DNA from: a bacterium
GTDB lineage: Bacteria > UBA9089 > CG2-30-40-21
NCBI GenBank assembly: GCA_018814245.1
Contig: JAHIZN010000063.1
Span: 1-6,091 of the forward strand
Reading direction: 5' to 3'
Length of the DNA: 6,091 nucleotides
Position numbers and translations under genes: made by a program
The notes under the pieces: generated by a model
Seen by the model: only the letters and a program-made list of their open reading frames with translations
What the model was told of the DNA's origin: nothing
The model's database searches: none
Part shown: piece by piece, positions 1 through 6,008 of the stretch
Layout: the number at the start of each line of letters is the position of its first letter
Numbering within the stretch: the stretch's first letter is position 1

Positions 1-35
1 ACCCCGCACATGCCACAAGCAAGTGCAACACTATT

Positions 36-156
36 ACAGGGAAAGAGCCACAAAGGGTGTAAATTCTTAAGATGAACCCTCATCAAGCTCATCTTTACCT
101 TATTATCGTTGTAATTATTCTCCCTAAGATATTACACCCTTTGTGGTTCTTTCTCC
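36..156. repeat. MITE-like element with ~33-bp terminal inverted repeats (complete copy)
   Basis: The left arm (38-69) and the reverse complement of the right arm (125-156) match at most positions. Both contain CCACAAAGGGTGTAA, preceded by GAAAGAG/GAAAGAA and followed by a CTTA block. The arms enclose about 55 bp of AT-rich sequence with no coding potential. The same left arm recurs in the same orientation at 6009, and parts of the interior are also recognisable there, so this is a dispersed element rather than a chance hairpin. No target-site duplication is clear. It lies just downstream of hisF, so its RNA hairpin could also help end or stabilise that transcript, but there is no U-tract typical of an intrinsic terminator. 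The rest of the 1-251 stretch holds no gene. Confidence 0.75.
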
Positions 157-159
157 GAT

Positions 160-174
160 AGAGGTGCTACCTCT
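160..174. repeat. Short palindromic core AGAGGTGCTACCTCT
   Basis: This is a perfect 6-bp stem (AGAGGT/ACCTCT) around a 3-nt loop. It sits directly beside the inverted-repeat element. Variants of the same core occur at about 1112-1125, 1160-1173 (opposite orientation) and 1237-1250, all between genes. This points to a small interspersed palindrome family. No run of T follows on the hisF-coding strand, so I do not call it a terminator. Confidence 0.6.
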
Positions 175-251
175 TTCCGTTGCAATAGCTGCTGGCTGAT
201 AAGCTCTTTCGTAATTTAATACACATCCCTTTTGGTTTCGGCTTGTCCGAG

Positions 252-1013
252 TTAAGAGATTGATACAGCTACCCCTCTTGCCTGTAAATATCTTTTGGCT
301 TCTGGTATGGATATTTCCTGAAAATGGAAGATAGAGGCAGCCAGAACAGCGTCAGCCATCCCTTGGGTCAATGCCTGATAAAGGTGTTCCATGCACCCTG
401 CCCCGCCAGAGGCAATTACTGGAATGCGTACACTTTGTGAGACTAAACGGGTGAGTTCGATGTCATACCCATCCTTAGTACCATCACAGTCCATAGAAGT
501 AAGGAGTATCTCCCCTGCACCAAGCGACTCTGCCTCTTTTGCCCAATCAATCACATCAATCCCGGTTGGTGTTCGTCCACCATGAACAAATACCTCCCAT
601 CTTTCATCTGCTTTTCTTTTGGCATCAATAGCTACCACGATACACTGTGACCCAAAGCGATTGGCTGCATCCTTTATCAAATCAGGCCTCTTAATCGCAG
701 CCGTATTCATAGAAACCTTGTCTGCACCAGCATTAAGCAGTCGCCTGATATCATCCAACTCCCTGACACCGCCGCCAACTGTTAGTGGGGTAAACACTTG
801 TTCAGAGGTTTTTTTCACCACATCAATAATTATATCTCTTTTATCTGAGGATGCAGTAATGTCCAGAAATACTATCTCATCTGCCTTTTCCGCTTCATAT
901 CTTCTGGCAACCTCAACTGGATTACCTGCATCAATAAGGTTGAGAAAATTTACTCCCTTGACCACCCTTCCGTCTTTTACATCAAGGCATGGGATTATTC
1001 TTTTTGCTAACAT
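252..1013 (-). CDS. hisF: Imidazole glycerol phosphate synthase, cyclase subunit HisF
   Basis: HisF is the cyclase half of imidazole glycerol phosphate synthase in cytoplasmic histidine biosynthesis. With ammonia passed from the HisH glutaminase, it converts PRFAR to IGP and AICAR. The 253-residue product has the usual family length and (beta/alpha)8-barrel pattern. It starts MLAKRIIPCLDVKDGRVVKG, so the catalytic Asp falls at residue 11 with Lys19. The second catalytic Asp is at 130 in VVAIDAK. Phosphate-binding loops are visible as TVGGGVR (78-84) and ASGGAG (201-206). The ATG at 1011-1013 is chosen because GGAGG lies 10 nt upstream and the protein then begins exactly as the family does; a 24-residue in-frame extension is rejected. 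It lies 383 bp behind the glutamate synthase genes on the same strand. hisH is not in the window. Identity is near certain. Confidence 0.98.
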   Translation of the reverse strand: MLAKRIIPCLDVKDGRVVKGVNFLNLIDAGNPVEVARRYEAEKADEIVFLDITASSDKRDIIIDVVKKTSEQVFTPLTVGGGVRELDDIRRLLNAGADKVSMNTAAIKRPDLIKDAANRFGSQCIVVAIDAKRKADERWEVFVHGGRTPTGIDVIDWAKEAESLGAGEILLTSMDCDGTKDGYDIELTRLVSQSVRIPVIASGGAGCMEHLYQALTQGMADAVLAASIFHFQEISIPEAKRYLQARGVAVSIS

Positions 1014-1023
1014 CTTGAAATAT

Positions 1024-1028
1024 CCTCC
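1024..1028 (-). promoter_or_regulatory. Ribosome binding site of hisF
   Basis: GGAGG on the minus strand lies 10 nt before the ATG at 1011-1013. It decides the start in favour of the family-typical N-terminus over the longer in-frame ORF beginning near 1085. Confidence 0.8.
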
Positions 1029-1108
1029 GCCTACTGAGATTAACACAATATGCTGTATTGTCGTATCAACTGTTAATTGTCGCATAGTTAATTATGTATG
1101 AACAGAGT

Positions 1109-1176
1109 GCCAGAGGTGCTGCCTCCCCTATTTCTGCCCCACCAATAAGCGACCACAAGGAGGTAGCACCTCTGGC
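1109..1176. repeat. Intergenic hairpin repeat, copy A
   Basis: Arms 1109-1126 (GCCAGAGGTGCTGCCTCC) and 1159-1176 (GGAGGTAGCACCTCTGGC) are complementary over 18 bp with one non-Watson-Crick position, which would be a G-U wobble in plus-strand RNA. The loop is about 32 nt. Each arm is itself a small palindrome of the GAGGTGCTACCTC type. There is no following T-tract on the minus strand, so this is classed as an interspersed repeat rather than a terminator of the upstream glt gene. Confidence 0.75.
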
Positions 1177-1232
1177 AGGTCGCAGTTACAAAGATTCCCA
1201 CACACAACAATCGATCACACCGTAGCTGCAGG

Positions 1233-1300
1233 GTGCCAGGGGTGCTACTCCCTTGTCCCTGCTTAACGAACACCCACAAGGAGGGAGCCTCTCTGACAGG
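1233..1300. repeat. Intergenic hairpin repeat, degenerate copy B
   Basis: This lies about 125 bp after copy A and follows the same layout: GTGCCAGGGGTGCTACTCCC at 1233-1252, a spacer, then CCACAAGGAGGGAGCCTCTC from about 1274. Copy A has the corresponding blocks GTGCCAGAGGTGCTGCCTCC and CCACAAGGAGGTAGCACCTC. Arm pairing is weaker than in copy A, which suggests an older, decayed copy. It does not encode anything recognisable. Confidence 0.6.
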
Positions 1301-1396
1301 GATGTCCCTACAAATTGTTATGCGTCAAATTAAGGTTGACACGACTGTATGCTTCTCATGCCAATTCCTATTCCGTAACAGCCTGCCGAGCATTAA

Positions 1397-3988
1397 TCAA
1401 TCCTCTTCCTCTATCTCAACCATCACCTTTCGTTTTACAGTGCTAACCTTACGATAGACCTCTTCAGGCTCTTTTCTCACACCATTAACAACGAGCAGCT
1501 CTTCAACAGGAATACCAAACAATCGTTCATTCTCCTGCAAATATGGAAGAATAACCTGCCAATCTTCCTTGGTGAAACGAGCGAATTCACCGCCATTCAG
1601 CTGGGCATCCACCAATTTTTTATGCGGATCACGGGCATAGATAGCACCGCCAGAGGCAAGGGAAAAGAGGTTTGATCCTGGATACGGGCTGGGTTGCTCT
1701 ACAATTTTGCCATGGTCATCAAACTCGACTCCATTAAGGATAACAAAACCGCCGCCATTTAATGGGTCGCCAGCCATAAACGATTCAGCCAAAAAGTCAA
1801 GGCATGTGCCGTTTATAACTACCCTTGGTTTGCCCACTCCATTGATCATGGGTCTTCCGGCAGCATTGCCAAGAACATAAACACTGCCACCCTTGGCACC
1901 ATACATAAATGTTTGCCCCACATCACCATAAATAACAAGCTTTCCGCTTTTCATTATCTGTCCCAATTGATCCTGAGCATTCCCATGGATAAAGATCTCC
2001 AGTCCATCTATCCCTGAGGCAATATAATCCCCAGATGAATCATAGACATCAATCCGAACACCCTGTGTATTCAATCCAAGCCCGCAGCCGCAGAACCGTT
2101 GCCCAAGATACGCATAACAGATAAACCTTTTCCAGCCTAAATTATAGGCATCCACTATCAGATGAGAATCACAATCCTCACCCTCAGGGGTAAAGTCACT
2201 GGCATTGATTACCAACACCTGTTCACTGCCTTTGGGTGGCCTCAGGGTATCCCGCCTCTTGAAGTCAATCAGTTTGTATGTTCCATCAACACCTGTGGTC
2301 AAATCCTCTGTCTGCTCAAAGATATTGTGTAAAGTTATCTTAAGTATTTCCAGTATCCCGCTTCTCTTTTTTGTACCAGTATCATATTGTCGGTCATTGA
2401 ACAGGGTAAGTATCTCAATCATCTTTGTCTTATCAACATTCCTGCCAGCCGCATCTACTATCTCCTGACAAACCCAGCGGAAGGTATTGTAGTCCCAATC
2501 CCTGATATTATCCCTTAGATATTCAAACAATTCCATAGCTGAACATTCAAGCAATCTTTCCTTGATTGACTGAGCCTGTTGCGGTGTCTGGATGCTAATG
2601 GTCAGATCCGAGTGTTTTTGGTTCTCATTGGTTTTAATAACATTGCCAAACTTATCCGTACAAACAAATCCCTTTTGCTCTCCGCCGTTTTCCTCAAGGG
2701 TAAAGATAAATGCCCCGCCGTCTGTATGGCTTCCGCCGCGGGCATTCCAATACTTATCTGCTACAAGGTGAAATCTTGCATCCTCTTTGGAAAGATTATG
2801 CAGGATAGCATCAATCGCCTGCTTTTCTGAGCCGACTATCCCTATCTTTATCTCTCCCTCTTGCAGGGCAAATACCTGGGGCCTGAGCATGGCAGTATCG
2901 GTAATGCCAATAAGCTGAAATCGTTTATTCTCTGCATCATTTCGGGCAATGATAAAAAGCCAGGGCCCATCGGGTGAGGCATGAACATGAAGCTCCTGAA
3001 TGTGCCGATATATAGCCTGCTTTTCAACAGGCAGCTGATCAAAATCAAGCTCTGTTGTTGGCGCCAATGCCTCGATAATATATTCCAGCGGATACCCGTA
3101 TGTCCTGTTCAATAGGTCAAAGACAAGGACAGATACCTCTGTATCGGTCAGAAATAATGGTTGTATATTCCGCTGATAAAGGTATTCGCTTACTGAATGG
3201 TAGTTAGCAAAATCACCATTATGCACCAATGCCTCATTTAACCCGATAAATGGGTGTGCCCCGCCAGGATGCCAGAGCCTGCCCCTGGTGGGATAGCGTT
3301 GATGGGCAATCCAGACATGAGCCTTAAAATCCTCCATTTTGTAATATTGCACCGCATGTTCAGCATAACCAACTACCTTTAGTATCATCATATTACGGCC
3401 ATGGGAAAGGACAAACGCCCTTTTCTCCCCAAGAGACGCGTAAAACTGCTTGTTCAGTTTGAATGTATTCTGATAGATGAATTCATCCTCTGCCCTTCGC
3501 AAATCCATGCCAGAGAGCTTATGTTCGTCAATAAATTTAGATAGCACATCCTCCTTTACCCTGACAAAGTATCGGCAGACATCTGGAGGCTTAACCTCCA
3601 GATCAATCGATTGATAATCATCGATAGTAGTAATCATCGATGATTCAACAACATCCATGAATGGGGCAATACAGTCTTTTTCAACCTCACCCCTTGCCAT
3701 AGGGTCCAATAATGCAATCTGGAGCAGGTAGCAGTCATCAAGTGTTTGCTGGCTTACCCCAAGCTGCTTTGGGTCAAATCCAACCGCAGCAATCCCGCCG
3801 CCCTTACCATTACCGCGATTGTGCATCTGTATGGATGGCTCAAAGATATGCCGTCCGCGAACAGGGACAGAGCAGGCAAACCCAACAACCCCACAGCCGC
3901 CCTCTGCCTCAGTCTGCCATTTATCTTTTTTATCCTCTTTTAGTTTTGCCCTTGAATTAATGATTTTTTCTGCAAAATTATTTACCAT
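1397..3988 (-). CDS. Glutamate synthase subunit: glutamine amidotransferase domain joined to a GXGXG domain
   Basis: This 863-residue protein supplies the glutaminase and beta-helix parts of a glutamate synthase: glutamine is hydrolysed and the ammonia delivered to the FMN domain encoded by the adjacent upstream gene. The class II amidotransferase spans about residues 32-430. Cys32 in GGCGVVGFACS is the presumed nucleophile, which in this family must become N-terminal, so a 31-residue propeptide is implied. Supporting motifs are HQRYPTRG (about 229-236), LVHNGDF (264-270, the equivalent of HNGEINT) and TDTE (281-284). A charged, probably helical segment of unknown role covers about 450-590. 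The GXGXG region covers about 595-810 (for example CGCGLGLNTQG, KLVIYGDVGQ, GGSVYVLGNA). The FMN synthase domain is absent from this chain. The ATG at 3986-3988 has GGTGG 8 nt upstream. An in-frame extension to a TTG at 4072 is rejected because it translates an intergenic repeat. It begins 80 bp after the previous gene. Assignment is strong; I give no symbol because the domain split does not match one standard name. Confidence 0.93.
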   Translation of the reverse strand: MVNNFAEKIINSRAKLKEDKKDKWQTEAEGGCGVVGFACSVPVRGRHIFEPSIQMHNRGNGKGGGIAAVGFDPKQLGVSQQTLDDCYLLQIALLDPMARGEVEKDCIAPFMDVVESSMITTIDDYQSIDLEVKPPDVCRYFVRVKEDVLSKFIDEHKLSGMDLRRAEDEFIYQNTFKLNKQFYASLGEKRAFVLSHGRNMMILKVVGYAEHAVQYYKMEDFKAHVWIAHQRYPTRGRLWHPGGAHPFIGLNEALVHNGDFANYHSVSEYLYQRNIQPLFLTDTEVSVLVFDLLNRTYGYPLEYIIEALAPTTELDFDQLPVEKQAIYRHIQELHVHASPDGPWLFIIARNDAENKRFQLIGITDTAMLRPQVFALQEGEIKIGIVGSEKQAIDAILHNLSKEDARFHLVADKYWNARGGSHTDGGAFIFTLEENGGEQKGFVCTDKFGNVIKTNENQKHSDLTISIQTPQQAQSIKERLLECSAMELFEYLRDNIRDWDYNTFRWVCQEIVDAAGRNVDKTKMIEILTLFNDRQYDTGTKKRSGILEILKITLHNIFEQTEDLTTGVDGTYKLIDFKRRDTLRPPKGSEQVLVINASDFTPEGEDCDSHLIVDAYNLGWKRFICYAYLGQRFCGCGLGLNTQGVRIDVYDSSGDYIASGIDGLEIFIHGNAQDQLGQIMKSGKLVIYGDVGQTFMYGAKGGSVYVLGNAAGRPMINGVGKPRVVINGTCLDFLAESFMAGDPLNGGGFVILNGVEFDDHGKIVEQPSPYPGSNLFSLASGGAIYARDPHKKLVDAQLNGGEFARFTKEDWQVILPYLQENERLFGIPVEELLVVNGVRKEPEEVYRKVSTVKRKVMVEIEEED

Positions 3989-4011
3989 TTGTTTTTCCAC
4001 CCTTTTTATTC

Positions 4012-4060
4012 CTCTCAGCGTTCTCCGCGTCTCCGCGTGAGACTCCCATCCCTTTCCGCC
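4012..4060. repeat. 'HAETRR'-type intergenic repeat with tandem CTCCGCGT
   Basis: CTCCGCGT occurs twice in perfect tandem (4023-4030 and 4031-4038), with a degenerate third unit CTCAGCGT just before it at 4014-4021. On the minus strand this reads TCACGCGGAGACGCGGAG. That sequence resembles the widely scattered repeat that produces spurious 'HAETRR' peptides at the ends of annotated proteins in many environmental genomes (from memory). It fills most of the 80-bp gap between the two glt genes and keeps the downstream frame open by chance. Confidence 0.65.
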
Positions 4061-4068
4061 GTGAAATA

Positions 4069-5559
4069 TCAATTATCATGTATCATTACCCCTTCATATT
4101 CCAGACAATCATGCCTGCCAACCAATTCCCGAATACTCCTCATGCCCAACCGTTTAAGAATATCAACCAATTGACCATGCCATGATGAGAGGAGGTTAAT
4201 CAGCCTTTGGCTTGACCATTCAGAATTAAACTGATGGGTTAATTCTTTGTCTGTTGTTGCAATACCCCGCGGGCATCCACGACCGCTTTCACAGTTGGCG
4301 CACCTGACACATTCAAGGGCAACCATCTCTGCCGTACCAATAACCACCCCATCTGCACCAAGGGCAATTGCCTTGGCTACATCATGAGCAGTACGAATCC
4401 CGCCTGAAGCAATCAGGGTTATCTTATCCCTGACACCCTCAGCCTTTAAGAAGTTATGTACCTTTGGGATAGCATACTCTATGGGCATGGCAATATTCTT
4501 CTTGGCAATATTTGGTGCTGCCCCTGTCCCGCCATAGCTGCCATCTATGTGAATAATATGTGCCTCAGCATAATAGCTGCCAATTGCCACCATATCAACA
4601 TCTGTTGGGGTTGAGACCTTGACCGAGACCAATGCCTTGGGATTCATAGCCTTTATCCAGTCAACATGCTTTTTATGATCCTCAACTGAATAGACTGAAT
4701 GGAATGGAAATGGTGAAAAAAGCGGCGAACCTGGCACAGCCTCACGCATTGCCGCCACATCCGGCGTGTTTTTATCCCCAAGCAAATGCCCGCCCAATCC
4801 CGGTTTTGCCCCTTGAGCATACTTAAATTCAACAATCTTAACCCGTTTGATGGTATCTTCCCTTACCCCGAACAGCCCGGTTGCCACCTGGGTAATAACA
4901 TGATCATCATATGGATACAGTGTAGAATGGTATCCACCCTCACCCGTACAGGTAAAGGTATTCCATGCCTTAGCTGCCCTTGCCTTGCCAATTATAGTGG
5001 ATAGCCCAACCGAGCCAAATGACATTCCGCCGCCATAAATTGGCAAACCTATTTCAACCCTGTATGCCGAATCATTCCGTCTGTTAAGTGGAATACTGGT
5101 ACTTATTTCATCATCTTTCAATTCAATCGGGGGATTTTTGGGAAATATAATCCTGAGCCTGTCAAATCCGCCGCTAGAGTTTCCTGTACTGTATTCAAGC
5201 CCATTTGTCGGCAATTTACCTGTCTCTGCCTGATACCATGTGGACAGGATAAGGTCGCTTGTCCAGCGGTAATCCCCAAGCATTTCAATCATAGGATTGA
5301 TGATAACGCTCAATGCCCCATTAGGACACTGATCAACACAGGCATTGCACGATGTCCCAATACACTTATGCTCACTTGCCCTTGAAAATGAGGTACTACC
5401 TGCCTGTTGATGAACCTCAAACCCGCAAACCTCAACACACTTACCGCAATTAATACATTTATGATCACGGTAGATGATATATTTTGATATCGGATTTCTG
5501 TAGCGTGAAGGGGCAGACTTTATCTGTACCTTCGCTGGTCTGACAATATTATCTGACAT
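4069..5559 (-). CDS. Glutamate synthase subunit: ferredoxin domain plus FMN-binding synthase domain
   Basis: This 496-residue protein should catalyse the reductive step of glutamate synthesis from 2-oxoglutarate and ammonia. An N-terminal 2x[4Fe-4S] ferredoxin domain has Cys35/38/41/45 (CINCGKCVEVC) and Cys66/71/74/78 (CIGTSCNACVDQCP); the second cluster has an unusual CX4C opening. The FMN TIM-barrel follows, with GGGMSFGSVG (about 176-185), GEGGYHS (206-212), KYAQGAKPGLGGHLLGDK (246-263), HIDGSYGGTGAAP (337-349) and ASGGIR (384-389). A Cys group at 417/420/423/429 ending CPRGIATTD corresponds to the Fe-S ligands after the barrel in glutamate synthases. The ATG at 5557-5559 has GGAGG 7 nt upstream; an ATG eight codons earlier would overlap hicB's end and lacks such a site. 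It lies 16 nt after hicB and 80 bp before the amidotransferase/GXGXG gene, its likely partner. The ferredoxin domain suggests electrons from ferredoxin or an unseen subunit rather than a local GltD. It resembles archaeal-type GltB2 proteins. Assignment is strong; the electron donor is unknown. Confidence 0.95.
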   Translation of the reverse strand: MSDNIVRPAKVQIKSAPSRYRNPISKYIIYRDHKCINCGKCVEVCGFEVHQQAGSTSFSRASEHKCIGTSCNACVDQCPNGALSVIINPMIEMLGDYRWTSDLILSTWYQAETGKLPTNGLEYSTGNSSGGFDRLRIIFPKNPPIELKDDEISTSIPLNRRNDSAYRVEIGLPIYGGGMSFGSVGLSTIIGKARAAKAWNTFTCTGEGGYHSTLYPYDDHVITQVATGLFGVREDTIKRVKIVEFKYAQGAKPGLGGHLLGDKNTPDVAAMREAVPGSPLFSPFPFHSVYSVEDHKKHVDWIKAMNPKALVSVKVSTPTDVDMVAIGSYYAEAHIIHIDGSYGGTGAAPNIAKKNIAMPIEYAIPKVHNFLKAEGVRDKITLIASGGIRTAHDVAKAIALGADGVVIGTAEMVALECVRCANCESGRGCPRGIATTDKELTHQFNSEWSSQRLINLLSSWHGQLVDILKRLGMRSIRELVGRHDCLEYEGVMIHDN

Positions 5560-5566
5560 TACGATT

Positions 5567-5571
5567 CCTCC
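5567..5571 (-). promoter_or_regulatory. Ribosome binding site of the FMN-domain glutamate synthase gene
   Basis: GGAGG on the minus strand lies 7 nt before the ATG at 5557-5559, inside the 16-nt gap after hicB. It sets the start eight codons inside the longest open frame. Confidence 0.8.
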
Positions 5572-5575
5572 ATTT

Positions 5576-5785
5576 TTAGGCATATATCAGTCGGCCTTTA
5601 GGTTGTGGGATTAATCGCCCTAATTTTTTTGCAGTTTCAATCCATTCCTGAATAACAATCTCAGTATTTGAAAGTGCTTCTTGATATGTTTTTCCGTCTG
5701 CCATACATCCAGGCAATTCAGGTACTTCAGCAATAAATGCCTCGTCTTCCTCACTCCAATAAATGATTACTTCATGTTTACTCAT
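5576..5785 (-). CDS. hicB: HicB family type II antitoxin (short form)
   Basis: The 69-residue product is a canonical short HicB/UPF0150 protein, which in this family binds and neutralises the HicA mRNA-cleaving toxin. The fold's signature is clear: a first strand (HEVIIYWSEEDEAFIAEVPE), then LPGCMADGKTYQEAL at about 23-37, a helix (NTEIVIQEWIETAKKLG) and a final IPQPKGRLIYA strand. There is no added helix-turn-helix or ribbon-helix-helix DNA-binding domain. Two adjacent ATGs exist (5786-5788 and 5783-5785). The second is preferred because it sits 6 nt, rather than 3 nt, from the GGAGG at 5792-5796, which lies inside the end of hicA. It overlaps hicA and ends 16 nt before the glutamate synthase gene. 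Family assignment is firm; antitoxin activity is inferred from family and from the partner. Confidence 0.93.
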   Translation of the reverse strand: MSKHEVIIYWSEEDEAFIAEVPELPGCMADGKTYQEALSNTEIVIQEWIETAKKLGRLIPQPKGRLIYA

Positions 5786-5975
5786 CATTTTCCTCCAATC
5801 TCAATCTATATTTGAATATGAGGTTACGAACTTGCTTTACTTGATATGGTTTAGCTTTTGACCTCTTGGGTTGCAAATTCAGTATTTCTTCGACACCATC
5901 TTTTGTGAAAATATAGTGGTCGCCTTTAATCCGTTCGTCAAAGCCGAACCTTTTCGAGCTGTGCGGTTGTTGCAT
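5778..5975 (-). CDS. hicA: HicA family toxin, 5' end atypical or truncated
   Basis: HicA proteins are small ribosome-independent mRNA interferases with a dsRBD-like fold. This frame has the family core: FGFDERIKGDHYIFTKDG with the catalytic His of the G-[SD]-H motif, then LNLQPKRSKAKPYQVKQVRNL and a KYRLRLEENDE tail. The ATG at 5973-5975 gives 65 residues with only nine before the FGF motif. Related proteins usually have about 25-30 residues there, including a first helix. Upstream the frame stays open to a TTG near 6026, but that stretch (WIFPCICVLLLCFCGL) looks unlike HicA and runs into the repeat element beginning at 6009. No good ribosome binding site precedes either start. The 3' end overlaps hicB by 8 nt, the typical toxin-first arrangement. 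It may be an intact variant or a gene whose N-terminus was displaced by the repeat. Family call firm; start and activity uncertain. Confidence 0.75.
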   Translation of the reverse strand: MQQPHSSKRFGFDERIKGDHYIFTKDGVEEILNLQPKRSKAKPYQVKQVRNLIFKYRLRLEENDE

Positions 5976-6008
5976 TAAGCCACAGAAGCATAACAATAGT
6001 ACGCAAAT

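Larger units (their letters stand above)
1052..1352. repeat. Imperfect inverted repeat enclosing the glt-hisF intergenic region
   Basis: The sequence at about 1052-1092 resembles the reverse complement of about 1312-1352. Shared blocks in order are GTCGTRTCAAC, TTAATT and CGCATA, followed by an AT-rich ATT block, with a few small gaps. The arms are about 40 nt and enclose roughly 220 bp that hold two further palindromic repeats. The arrangement resembles a non-autonomous element or nested insertions. The 383-bp gap 1014-1396 contains no credible gene; the open frame across 1088-1279 is made of these repeats. Confidence 0.5.

Noticed and set aside
36..156. CRISPR-like repeat
   Set aside because: The repeated arms are inverted rather than direct, with only two copies locally and no regularly spaced series.
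60..160. Intrinsic terminator for hisF
   Set aside because: Strong hairpins exist downstream of hisF, but none is followed by a T-rich tract on the coding strand; the dispersed-repeat explanation fits better.
1040..1075. Possible hisF promoter with a TTGATA -35 on the minus strand near 1063-1068
   Set aside because: The only -10-like hexamer (GTTAAT) is at about 19 bp spacing and is a poor match, so support is too weak to annotate.
1014..1085. 24-residue N-terminal extension of HisF
   Set aside because: The internal ATG has a good GGAGG and yields the standard HisF N-terminus; the extension has no conserved sequence.
391..1101. Plus-strand open frames opposite hisF, and similar plus-strand frames at 1233-1457, 2205-2830, 3712-4174 and 4786-5004
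   Set aside because: These are antisense shadows of strongly conserved minus-strand genes, or repeat-derived, with no recognisable protein features.
1088..1279. Minus-strand open frame of 63 codons between the glt genes and hisF
   Set aside because: It lies entirely within the two hairpin repeats and their spacer, has no family resemblance, and the repeated words in the peptide come from the repeated DNA.
1305..1352. Possible promoter with a TTGACG -35 on the minus strand at 1323-1328
   Set aside because: No acceptable -10 element follows at 16-18 bp, and the sequence is part of the inverted-repeat arm.
2848..3048. Minus-strand frames inside the glt genes (also 4653-4835)
   Set aside because: They are out-of-frame shadows inside well-supported coding sequence.
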